17,953 nucleotides of DNA from Hyella sp964606015 (GTDB lineage Bacteria; Cyanobacteriota; Cyanobacteriia; Cyanobacteriales; Xenococcaceae), in contig CAZSEZ010000063.1 in the NCBI GenBank assembly GCA_964606015.1, positions 1-17,953 on the forward strand. Direction: 5' to 3'. Position 1 is the first letter of the stretch, and each line of letters begins with the position of its first letter. The notes below the pieces were generated by a model. It worked only from the letters and a program-made list of their open reading frames with translations, was not told the origin of the DNA and did not search any database. The translations under genes were made by a program, and so were the position numbers. Of the stretch, positions 8,693 to 15,926 are shown one piece after another.

Positions 8693-8966
8693 AATGCCCT
8701 GTAGAAGAAGATTCAAGCGATTAGTATTTTACCCTACTACCACTGCCCCATTCTTCATCTATTATCCCTTATCTGTGATCTAAGTGTTTTCACATAAATC
8801 TGGGAAAAAATCCGCGTATTTTGGGTCAGGGGGTACCCAATTTCATATTTTTTTAATATACTGGCACAATATAAATCAAAGCTTTAATCAACTAGATAGT
8901 CATCTTTAGCAATGACGACCTAAATTTCTCTAAAATTTGAGCTTTATCTAAGTGTGTGTGTAAATT
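8693..8966. other. Gene-free region upstream of aroC with a palindromic hairpin
   Basis: Together with the terminator after it, this makes a 320-base gap between aroC and the permease gene. It must hold the aroC promoter on the - strand. A hairpin at 8821-8840 (TTGGGT ... ACCCAA, 8-base loop) contains the palindrome GGGTACCC and is followed on the + strand by a T-rich stretch (8841-8855). Further on, a weak stem AAATTT-CTCTA-AAATTT occurs near 8923-8939. No ORF with coding character was found on either strand. See the separate ncRNA candidate. Confidence 0.5.
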
Positions 8967-8996
8967 GCCCCCAAACTATTGGAGGGCGTTTTTTTT
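8845..8996 (+). ncRNA. Possible small RNA ending at an orphan terminator
   Basis: The reason for this call is the strong + strand intrinsic terminator at 8967-8996 with no + strand gene upstream before 7554; everything between is aroC on the opposite strand. A short transcript that starts in the AT-rich stretch after 8840 (for example downstream of the AATATAAA string near 8868) and ends at about 8996 would explain it. The 5' end is a guess. I do not recognise a Yfr1 core (ACTCCTCACAC) or another known cyanobacterial RNA motif. Confidence 0.25.
8967..8996 (+). terminator. Intrinsic terminator, + strand
   Basis: The arm GCCCCCAA (8967-8974) pairs with TTGGAGGGC (8979-8987), giving eight base pairs with one bulged A and the loop ACTA. 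One G and then eight T follow (8989-8996). The T-run is only on the + strand side; on the - strand the stem is followed by CAATTTAC, so it is not a good terminator for the permease gene, which ends at 9013 on that strand. Confidence 0.7.
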
Positions 8997-9012
8997 GGCT
9001 TTGCGCGCCAAA

Positions 9013-9843
9013 CTATACCAATAGTTGAGAGTCTTGGTTAAAAAAGCGACGGTAAACTCCCTCAGTAATCAAGACAGCTACGAGAAAGTTGGTGAAAGCG
9101 ATCGCAAATAAAATCAAAATCTGGTAAGAAGCAGCATTCAAAGGATCAGCCCCTGCGAGGATTTGTCCAGTAAACATCCCAGGTAAACTCACTAAACCCA
9201 CGACCATCATGTTATTGAGGATGGGAATTAAACCAGTGCGGATTGCTTCTTTTTGATAATCAGCGATCGCCTGTTGGGGAGTCGCCCCTAAAGAAAGATA
9301 AGTTTCGATTTCTAAATAATTTTGCTTGATGGTACTAGTCAGTCTTTCACCAGAGAGAGCAGCACTATTCATGGCATTACCCAATAGCATCCCTGCTAAT
9401 GGAATCAAATACTGAGGACGATACCAGGGAACTGGTTGCACAATTGCCACAATTACATAAGAGAGAGTCAGCAGCAAACTGGCAAAAATAGCTAACCAAA
9501 CAATAACTAGCAATTGTTTTTCTCTAGGAGCAATCCGATTACGTGCTACCACAGCAGCGATCGAGAGCATTAGCCCAATAGTGACAATTACGGCAAGGGG
9601 ATTATTGAGAGCAAACACAATATGCATTGCATTTTTAGCAAAATTAGCAACAGCTNNNNNNNNNNGAGCAAACACAATATCTATGGCATAACCCACTACC
9701 AATAGTTGCAGTAAAGCCCGACCTGCACTATGCAAAAACTGAGAAGCCAAGTCGAGCTTTTGCCACAGAGAAATAACTACTGCTAGTCCAATTAAACCCA
9801 GACACAAAGCTAAATCAACAGTATCTAATTCAATCGGAGACAT
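9013..9843 (-). CDS. fetB: FetB-type (UPF0014) ABC transporter permease, interrupted by an assembly gap
   Basis: Hydrophobic membrane protein with about seven predicted helices, matching the UPF0014/FetB family. FetB is the membrane part of the FetAB iron exporter of E. coli. Family strings visible: VVARNRIAPR, LIPLAGMLLGNAMNSAAL, ERL near TIKQ, LSLGATPQQA, IPILNNMMVVGLVSLPGMFTGQILAGADP. As written it codes for 276 residues with four unknown (10 N at 9656-9665). The stretch between DIVFA and LNNP looks foreign to the family. Collapsing the 15-base repeat that flanks the gap removes exactly 57 bases (19 codons) and restores DIVFALNNPLAV and a length of 257, close to E. coli FetB (259). So the real gene is probably intact and shorter. 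No FetA-like ATPase is adjacent; the substrate is inferred from family only. The glycosyltransferase start-to-stop order places it 78 bases downstream of that gene, possibly co-transcribed. Confidence 0.87.
   Translation of the reverse strand: MSPIELDTVDLALCLGLIGLAVVISLWQKLDLASQFLHSAGRALLQLLVVGYAIDIVFAXXXXAVANFAKNAMHIVFALNNPLAVIVTIGLMLSIAAVVARNRIAPREKQLLVIVWLAIFASLLLTLSYVIVAIVQPVPWYRPQYLIPLAGMLLGNAMNSAALSGERLTSTIKQNYLEIETYLSLGATPQQAIADYQKEAIRTGLIPILNNMMVVGLVSLPGMFTGQILAGADPLNAASYQILILFAIAFTNFLVAVLITEGVYRRFFNQDSQLLV
9609..9623. repeat. 15-base direct repeat, copy 1, beside the scaffold gap
   Basis: GAGCAAACACAATAT at 9609-9623 recurs exactly at 9666-9680. The offset is 57 bases. It is best read as an overlap between two contig ends that were joined by a gap instead of being merged. 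Confidence 0.9.
9656..9665. other. Assembly gap of 10 N
   Basis: Ten undetermined bases inside the permease gene. Ten is a conventional filler length, so it does not measure the true gap. The 32 bases before it (9624-9655) have no counterpart in the expected protein and are probably a stray contig end. Confidence 0.95.
9666..9680. repeat. 15-base direct repeat, copy 2, directly after the scaffold gap
   Basis: Exact second copy of GAGCAAACACAATAT, starting at the first base after the N run, as expected if a contig begins here with sequence already present at the end of the previous contig. Confidence 0.9.
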
Positions 9844-9921
9844 AACCTAGCAAAGGAAAAGGAGCAAAAAAAGGAGAAACTTGGGCCAAGAGAAATATGC
9901 CTTAAGAGGCTCTCTTGATAA

Positions 9922-11106
9922 TCACCACTCAACTTGCGATCTCTCTTGGACAACCCGCTCGTAAATCGTAGCAGTTTGCTTAGCAATTGCCAGCCAACTA
10001 AAACGTTCAGCTAGGGATTCGTAAGCATTCTCAACTAATGATTGGGCATAGTCGGGATTACGAAGGACTTCTAAAATTCCCCAGGCTAGAGAATCAGGAT
10101 TATTAGCATAAGTAACAATCCCAGTTTTACCGTGTTGAACTACCTCTGCCAAACCTCCTGCATCGGAGACAACCACGGGGACACGAGCAGCAAAACTTTC
10201 CAAAGCAACTATGCCAAATGGTTCATAGAGACTAGGAAATACAGCGCAGTCGGCAACAGTTTGAAATTTATCAAGATCTGCATCGGACATAAAGCCTGTA
10301 AAGTAACAGTTTTGATAAATATCGAGATAGCGTGCTTGCTGCTTGAGGTGTTGAGTGTTACCTCCGCCAACAATTACTATCTTGACTTTGCCCATCATCT
10401 CTCTTAAAAGCTTCGAGGCAGCGTTAAGCAAGACAGATACGCCTTTCTCGTAAGCCATACGGCCTACATAATAGATAATTTTTTCACTGTCATCAGCAAA
10501 ACGTCGACGAAAAGATTGGAAATCAAAATCCGCTGGTTGACTCTTTTTTTCAGGACGGATGCCATTATAAACAATGTCGATCTTATCCTCTGGAGAAGCA
10601 AGAGCCATTTTCACCTCAGAATACATATACTGACTACAGACGATAACTCGCCAGGCGTTGTACACCAATTCTTTTTCTTTGCTGTGAATGTACTGCTGTC
10701 GATGATGATGAATTCCTCGGTTACGGCCATATTCTGTAGCGTGAATTGTGGCAATCAGAGGTAGTTTAAAGCGATGTTTAAGGGCGATCGCAGAATCCCC
10801 AACCAACCAATCATGAGCATGAATTAGATCAAACCCACCCTCCTGGAGCAGCTTGCTACCATGTATCTCCATACTTTGGTTCATGTTGTTTATCCAGTGA
10901 AAAAAGTCCTTTCCTGGAGCTACAGCAACTCGATGAACTTTAATTCCTTCAACCACTTCCAAAGCGGGAGCCTCGCCAAACTCCACTGTCACTAGGTGGA
11001 CTTCCAGACCGAGCAAGACTATTTCAGGATACAACTCAGCAACATGACGCGAAATACCACCTACTAAACGAGGTGGAAATTCCCAGGCAAGCACTAATAC
11101 TTTCAT
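9922..11106 (-). CDS. Glycosyltransferase family 4 (GT-B fold)
   Basis: 394-residue cytoplasmic or membrane-peripheral glycosyltransferase of the retaining GT4 family. The N-terminal Rossmann domain opens with MKVLVLAWEFPPRLVGGISRH, whose GG loop (16-17) contacts the nucleotide sugar. HAHDW (96-100) and ATIHATEYGR (119-128) are typical. The C-terminal domain carries YVGRMAYEKG (213-222), IVGGG (245-249) and the acid-acid motif E295-PFGIVAL-E303 (E-X7-E) that binds the donor diphosphate. The opening is like that of glycogen-synthase-like GT4 enzymes (WEFPP), so a glucan or UDP/ADP-glucose substrate is possible, but the acceptor cannot be read from the sequence. It lies close to a sugar aminotransferase and a Wzc-type protein, which fits surface polysaccharide work. 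Start is the ATG at 11106; no clear Shine-Dalgarno. The gene is intact. Confidence 0.93.
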   Translation of the reverse strand: MKVLVLAWEFPPRLVGGISRHVAELYPEIVLLGLEVHLVTVEFGEAPALEVVEGIKVHRVAVAPGKDFFHWINNMNQSMEIHGSKLLQEGGFDLIHAHDWLVGDSAIALKHRFKLPLIATIHATEYGRNRGIHHHRQQYIHSKEKELVYNAWRVIVCSQYMYSEVKMALASPEDKIDIVYNGIRPEKKSQPADFDFQSFRRRFADDSEKIIYYVGRMAYEKGVSVLLNAASKLLREMMGKVKIVIVGGGNTQHLKQQARYLDIYQNCYFTGFMSDADLDKFQTVADCAVFPSLYEPFGIVALESFAARVPVVVSDAGGLAEVVQHGKTGIVTYANNPDSLAWGILEVLRNPDYAQSLVENAYESLAERFSWLAIAKQTATIYERVVQERSQVEW

Positions 11107-11222
11107 CTAGCTTTAAGGATTCATTAGCTTGATTCTAGTTGGCTGGCATCATTCTCGAAAAAAACGATAACTATTTGCCAAATACGTATTAAAAAATAAT
11201 ACAAATTGGCTAGTTGCTTAAC

Positions 11223-11570
11223 TTAAATTTTTGTTTCTTGATTCTCTGTTGCGGACTTTGGTTGAGCTTGCTCAATCTGCGGTTCCTCAAAAGTTGTATC
11301 TACTTCGTACTCATAGGGTCGTTTAGCCAAACCTAGCTTTTGAATTGCAATTAAAAGAGCGATCGCAATAAGAATTCCCAAACCAAAGCCGATTCCTAAA
11401 AGCCAGGCAAAAAGCCGCTTTAACTCTTGTCTTCTGGCAATAACTCCTTGAACAGAAAGATCTTCTGCCTCTGCTCTCTGAATAATACTATTGAGCAAGT
11501 CCGCTTCATCTTCTATCGCTTGAAGATTGGGGTTAAGTTCTTCATTGGAATTAGATGGAGGTTGATACAT
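11223..11570 (-). CDS. Small single-pass membrane protein of unknown function
   Basis: 115 residues. The N-terminal 50 residues are acidic and likely helical (LQAIEDEADLLNSIIQRAEAE), followed by an Arg/Lys patch (RRQELKR, 46-52). One strong membrane helix (about 54-76, rich in Gly and Ile, with closely spaced G59, G61, G63 and G65) and an acidic, Gln-rich C-terminal tail come next. The positive patch before the helix and the lack of a signal peptide predict a cytoplasmic N-terminus. I do not recognise a family. It lies 116 bases upstream of the glycosyltransferase on the same strand and is divergent from the aminotransferase, so it may be the first gene of a - strand unit with the glycosyltransferase and permease. 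Start is the ATG at 11570. Confidence 0.75.
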   Translation of the reverse strand: MYQPPSNSNEELNPNLQAIEDEADLLNSIIQRAEAEDLSVQGVIARRQELKRLFAWLLGIGFGLGILIAIALLIAIQKLGLAKRPYEYEVDTTFEEPQIEQAQPKSATENQETKI

Positions 11571-11792
11571 GATTAACTCGACCTTAACTAACTTTGTTTT
11601 CTAACTGGCTGGAAAAGGCTACTTAAAAGCAACACTTTCGACAAAAGTTGAGTCAACATGACACAATTTGGCTACAAAATCTTGCCACAGACTTTGTCTT
11701 ACTTAGGGAGAAAATAATGGTAACTTTAATTTAATAAGATACTACGTATATTTACCCATTTGAAAGATGGGGTTGGAAAATAGCAACAAAAA

Positions 11793-12920
11793 ATGAATCA
11801 GCCGATCCTCCTGTCAACCCCTCACATGGGGGAACAGGAATTAGCTTTTGTGCACGAAGCCTTTAGTACTAACTGGATTGCTCCTACAGGACCTCATGTA
11901 GACGCTTTTGAGCAAGAGTTTTGTGATGTAGTTGGCAGTGACTACGCTGCTGCGGTGAATTCGGGAACATCTGCGTTACATCTGGCTCTCAGATTAGCAG
12001 GAGTTGAACCGGGGGATGAAGTATTTTGCTCAACTTTGACTTTCGTTGCTAGTGCAAACCCAATTATTTATCTGGGAGCTAAGCCAGTCTTTATTGATAG
12101 TGATCGCCGCTCCTGGAATATGGATCCTCAGCTCTTAGAATTTGCGCTCCACCAAAAGGCTCAAGCGAGGAAATTACCGAAAGCAGTCATCGTAGTTCAT
12201 CTCTACGGACAAAGTGCCGATCTCGATCCAATCATGGCTGTCTGTGATCGTTACGGGATTCCTGTAATTGAGGATGCAGCAGAGGCTTTAGGAGCGACTT
12301 ACAAAGGTAAATCCCCTGGCACTGTGGGGAAAATGGGGATTTATTCTTTTAACGGCAATAAAATCATTACGACCTCTGGTGGAGGCATGTTGATCTCCAG
12401 GGATTGGGACCTAATCGAGAAAGCCCGTTTTTGGGCAACCCAAGCCAGAGACAACTTTCCTTACTATCACCATACAGAAATTGGCTACAACTACCGTTTG
12501 AGCAACGTCTTATCAGGAATTGGCCGAGGTCAACTTTTAGTTTTAAAAGACCGAGTAGCTGCCCGCAGACGTAATTTTGAATTTTATCAGCAAAGATTAT
12601 CTGACATTGCTGGTTTAGAATTTATGCCAGAAGCAGAATATGGAACTTGTACCCGTTGGCTAAGTTGCTTTACTCTCGATCCTCAACTAGCCAAATGCGA
12701 TCGCGAAACACTTAGAATTTCTCTTGCTGCCGAAAATATCGAAACTCGTCCTGTTTGGAAACCTTTACATCTCCAACCAGTATTTGCTGATTGTGAAGTC
12801 TTTGGCGGAGAAGTAGCAGAGAGTTTATTTTCCTCTGGTTTATGCCTGCCCTCAGGATCCAACTTAACATCTGAGGAATTAGAGAGAGTAGTCAGTGGAA
12901 TCACGCAAATGGTAGTCTAA
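11793..12920 (+). CDS. DegT/DnrJ/EryC1/StrS family PLP-dependent sugar aminotransferase (PglE-like)
   Basis: 375-residue cytosolic aminotransferase of fold type I that transfers an amino group to a nucleotide-linked keto sugar. Visible features: NSGTSALHLALRLAG (56-70, PLP phosphate-binding loop), GDEVFCSTLTFVASANPI (74-91), VHLYGQSADL (135-144), the PLP-ring aspartate in IEDAAEALGA (D161), and the Schiff-base lysine K190 in YSFNGNKIITTSGGGM. The NGNKIITTSGGG string resembles the PglE type, which makes 4-amino-4,6-dideoxy sugars; this subtype is inferred, and other keto sugars are possible. No dehydratase or acetyltransferase partner lies in the window. The gene is followed after 172 bases by the Wzc-type gene on the same strand, and its upstream region is shared with the small membrane protein. 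The full length and all catalytic residues are present. Confidence 0.93.
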   Translation: MNQPILLSTPHMGEQELAFVHEAFSTNWIAPTGPHVDAFEQEFCDVVGSDYAAAVNSGTSALHLALRLAGVEPGDEVFCSTLTFVASANPIIYLGAKPVFIDSDRRSWNMDPQLLEFALHQKAQARKLPKAVIVVHLYGQSADLDPIMAVCDRYGIPVIEDAAEALGATYKGKSPGTVGKMGIYSFNGNKIITTSGGGMLISRDWDLIEKARFWATQARDNFPYYHHTEIGYNYRLSNVLSGIGRGQLLVLKDRVAARRRNFEFYQQRLSDIAGLEFMPEAEYGTCTRWLSCFTLDPQLAKCDRETLRISLAAENIETRPVWKPLHLQPVFADCEVFGGEVAESLFSSGLCLPSGSNLTSEELERVVSGITQMVV

Positions 12921-13092
12921 ACTTAAACATATAAGTACATTTTCCTTACTCTGCGGAGATAAGAATTACTCTAAAGTCATAAGTCTTCTTTTCTAACCAA
13001 CTAGAAGCAATGAAACCCACAAAAAGACAATAATTCTTAACATTTTAATTTATCAAAAATCACCTTAGTTGATAACTCTTAAATAACTTTAT

Positions 13093-15732
13093 ATGAATGA
13101 TTCACAATCTCTACTACAAACTGATCGCTACTGGCAAATTTTACGCAGACACTGGACTCCATGCTTGAGGACTTTCCTAGGGGTAACCGTATTGGGTATC
13201 CTCATGACAACTTTCAAGCCTCCAACCTATCAAGCAGAGGCCAAACTAAGATTTAAAAAGAGTAACGCGGTTGCCAGTTTAAGTGACCTCACTCGTGACT
13301 TAGGTACATTTTCAGCCTTAGTAGAGAAAAGTAATCCAATCAATACTGAGGCACAAGTTATCCAATCAGAACCAGTGGTCCAGGAAACAGTCAGAGAGCA
13401 GGACATGAGAAGTCAAGGCCGATTGACCAGTGGTCAGTTGATGCCAACCAAAGAATTTATCCAAAAGCTCCGCGTAGCTGAAATTTTGGGTACTGACGTA
13501 CTTAAAATTACTTATCAGGGAGAAGATCCAGTCAGAGTTCAAGAAGTTGTCAATACTTTGATTGCTAACTATCTCGAAAACAACATTGACGTCAGCCAGC
13601 AAGAGGCAGTTGAGGCTAGGCAGTTTTTAGAAGAACAAATTCCTAAAGCCGAAGCGGAACTTCAAGCCCTCGATGCAAAAATCAAAAATTTTAAATCTGC
13701 TAACAGTGTGGTCAGTGCAGATGCTCAAGCAGTAGCTTTGGTAGAAACCTTAGGACAGCTCGAACAGCAAATCACGGAGTTGAGAGGTCAACTGGCTTTG
13801 GCTAATAGCCAGTCAGAGTATATCCAGGGGCAGCTCAACATGAACACATCACAAGCCCTTCAGTCTGCTGCTTTATCTGAGTCTCCTGCCATTACTCAGA
13901 TGTTGACGTCCTTGGCCGAAACTGCCTCCCAGTTGAATGCAGCAAAAAGCCGCTTTACTCCTAACCATCCCAGTGTTATTGAGTTAGAAGAGACACTAAG
14001 CACCCAGCAAGAAGCTCTTAATCGAGAAGCTAACAAAATTTCTCAAGCTCAACCTAACTTTGAGGACAATCCTGGTTTTGGAACAGTTCAGCAACAAATG
14101 ACTGGGGAGTTAGTCCGTCTCGAATCGAGTCGTATCGGTTTGAATCAACAAATTGATAATCTAGTCAAGCTTCAACAAGACTTACAGTTGCAAGCAGCCA
14201 AGCTACCAGAGCTAGAACAGCAACTCACACAACTATTGCGAGAGTCGGCCGTATCACAAGAAACCTATGGTCTACTCCAAAGACAATTAAGCTTGATCGA
14301 ACTAGCAGCAAATCAAAATATTGGTAACGTTCGCATAATTGAAGAGGCAATTAAGCCAATTGAGCCGATATCATCCCGCCTAGTTGGTTATTTATCGTCT
14401 GTAATCCTGGGAACAGTTGCAGCTGCTGGCTTGGCTTACATCCTAGAAGCCAAAGACCGCTCTCTCAAAACAGTTGATAATGCCAAGCAACTCTTCGGCT
14501 ACAACGGCTTAGGAGTTCTTCCAAGCTTTAATGGTCAAGGACCAGCATTGACAGGTGACGCCGATCAAGATACTCCTCCTTTGATTGTTCGAGACTACCC
14601 AAGTTCAGCACTTAGTGAGTCCTACAGGAGGTTGCAGTCTAACCTACGTTATCTAAGTGGCGATCGCAAAAATCAAACTATTGTTGTTACTAGTTCTGTC
14701 ACTGGAGAGGGCAAATCAACTGTAGCCGCTAACCTAGCTTGTGCAATGGCACAGGTAGGCAACAAAGTATTACTGGTGGACGCTAACTTACGCAATCCTC
14801 AACAGCAAAGCATCTGGGGAACCTACAATAATAGTGGTCTGAGCAACCTCCTAGCAGACAATCTAGATCATCGCCTCAGTACAGAAACTGTCATGAAGAA
14901 TCTCAGCGTCATTTCTTCGGGAGGATTACCAGCATCTCCTGGAACTCTGATTGATTCTTACAAAATGAAAGATCTTATTTACTATTGGTCTAGAATCTAC
15001 GATTACATTGTTCTCGATACTCCCGCCTTAGACAAGGCTGCTGATGCTTCTGTACTAGGCAAAATGGCAGATGGTATCCTGCTGATAGTAAAACCAGAAC
15101 AAGTCAGTCATTCCCAGGCTAAATTCACAAAAGAAACTCTAGAGCTTTCAGGACAGAATGTTTTAGGGATTGTATTTAACGATGTCAACCCCCGTCTAGA
15201 CTCTAGTATTCCCCAGTACCATCCCTTGGAAGAAGAGTCACAAAACGGAAAAGATCAGAACGTGTTGCCTGGTGATGTCGGTCGCGTAGCCACTAGTAAT
15301 GGTAATAGTACTTTCACCAAAAGTGAAGGCGAGTTATGGGATGTTTTTTCGAGTACTAACACTTCTAAATCCAAGGGTTCTGCCCTTACTACTTTGGATA
15401 CCGAAGTTGATACCAAAACGATCCAAGGAAACTCCGTCAAGCAACTTGAGGAAACAATTACCTACTTACAGAATGATTTAGAAGATTTGACCAAACTAGT
15501 CAAAGAACAAGAGGACGAACTGTTCCTCAAGCGCCAAGCTGTAAGACAGTTACAACGCAAAGTCAATGCAGCCAATACTCCTGAGCGTTTTACTCTAGAA
15601 AAAGAACTAGCTCAAGAACAAGAAGCAAAACAGTTGCTAGATGAAACGCTTGTGGGTCAAAGACGCAACTTAACCCGTAAGCGTAAAGTGCTTCGCAAGT
15701 ATCAAGAGGCTCTACAAACCAAACGTTCATAA
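13093..15732 (+). CDS. wzc: Wzc-type polysaccharide co-polymerase / BY-kinase with altered Walker A' and coiled-coil tail
   Basis: 879-residue inner-membrane protein that by family controls export and chain length of capsule or exopolysaccharide. Order: cytoplasmic N-tip; TM1 (25-41); Wzz-type periplasmic region with long coiled coils (about 160-400); P422-IE-P425 before TM2 (431-451); a linker; and a cytoplasmic BY-kinase ATPase domain (about 510-700). Walker A is SSVTGEGKST with K541, and Walker B is YIVLDTP with D642. Walker A' reads VLLVDANLRNP: D563 is present, but the second conserved acid of D-X-D is Asn565. After the kinase core comes a 178-residue tail, Ser/Thr-rich at first and then a charged coiled coil (about 782-875). 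There is no C-terminal tyrosine cluster; tail tyrosines are single and far apart (Y709, Y791, Y870). Kinase activity may therefore be reduced or aimed at other sites (inference). The neighbouring aminotransferase and glycosyltransferase support a surface-polysaccharide role. Confidence 0.92.
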   Translation: MNDSQSLLQTDRYWQILRRHWTPCLRTFLGVTVLGILMTTFKPPTYQAEAKLRFKKSNAVASLSDLTRDLGTFSALVEKSNPINTEAQVIQSEPVVQETVREQDMRSQGRLTSGQLMPTKEFIQKLRVAEILGTDVLKITYQGEDPVRVQEVVNTLIANYLENNIDVSQQEAVEARQFLEEQIPKAEAELQALDAKIKNFKSANSVVSADAQAVALVETLGQLEQQITELRGQLALANSQSEYIQGQLNMNTSQALQSAALSESPAITQMLTSLAETASQLNAAKSRFTPNHPSVIELEETLSTQQEALNREANKISQAQPNFEDNPGFGTVQQQMTGELVRLESSRIGLNQQIDNLVKLQQDLQLQAAKLPELEQQLTQLLRESAVSQETYGLLQRQLSLIELAANQNIGNVRIIEEAIKPIEPISSRLVGYLSSVILGTVAAAGLAYILEAKDRSLKTVDNAKQLFGYNGLGVLPSFNGQGPALTGDADQDTPPLIVRDYPSSALSESYRRLQSNLRYLSGDRKNQTIVVTSSVTGEGKSTVAANLACAMAQVGNKVLLVDANLRNPQQQSIWGTYNNSGLSNLLADNLDHRLSTETVMKNLSVISSGGLPASPGTLIDSYKMKDLIYYWSRIYDYIVLDTPALDKAADASVLGKMADGILLIVKPEQVSHSQAKFTKETLELSGQNVLGIVFNDVNPRLDSSIPQYHPLEEESQNGKDQNVLPGDVGRVATSNGNSTFTKSEGELWDVFSSTNTSKSKGSALTTLDTEVDTKTIQGNSVKQLEETITYLQNDLEDLTKLVKEQEDELFLKRQAVRQLQRKVNAANTPERFTLEKELAQEQEAKQLLDETLVGQRRNLTRKRKVLRKYQEALQTKRS

Positions 15733-15740
15733 AGAAAAAT

Positions 15741-15762
15741 GAGATTGATGGTTATCAATCTC
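15741..15762 (+). terminator. Stem-loop 1 after the Wzc-type gene
   Basis: The arms GAGATTGA (15741-15748) and TCAATCTC (15755-15762) are perfectly paired around a 6-base loop, starting 8 bases after the stop codon. There is no T-run, so it may be a 3'-end stabilising or factor-dependent element and not an intrinsic terminator. Confidence 0.5.
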
Positions 15763-15791
15763 AGGCTGATTGGATAAAAGTAAATCAGCCT
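15763..15791 (+). terminator. Stem-loop 2, directly adjoining stem-loop 1
   Basis: The arms AGGCTGATT (15763-15771) and AATCAGCCT (15783-15791) form nine perfect pairs with an 11-base loop. It begins at the base after stem-loop 1 ends, so the two would stack. GTCCAAC follows, with no T-run. Confidence 0.5.
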
Positions 15792-15831
15792 GTCCAACAT
15801 TACTACCTAGTAACTAACTGGCTTAATACCA

Positions 15832-15866
15832 ACGAGCTGATGATTTATGAGCTCGTCCTGGGGACG
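15832..15866 (+). promoter_or_regulatory. Overlapping alternative hairpins in the msrA upstream region
   Basis: ACGAGCT (15832-15838) can pair with AGCTCGT (15850-15856). The last bases of that arm are also part of CGTCC (15854-15858), which can pair with GGACG (15862-15866) over a 3-base loop. The two structures exclude each other. They lie 60 to 95 bases before the msrA start. A regulatory switch is only a possibility; no transcription start is visible. Confidence 0.25.
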
Positions 15867-15926
15867 TATTCAGTTTGCGCTAGATTAAGTAAAGATATAA
15901 AACTTACCAACTAACAAAATCGATTT

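Noticed and set aside
8693..8716. Eight-codon extension of aroC
   Set aside because: The ATG at 8692 has an AGGG upstream and gives the conserved MGNTFG start.
11754..11772. Small hairpin CCCAT / ATGGG upstream of the aminotransferase
   Set aside because: Only five pairs; expected by chance.
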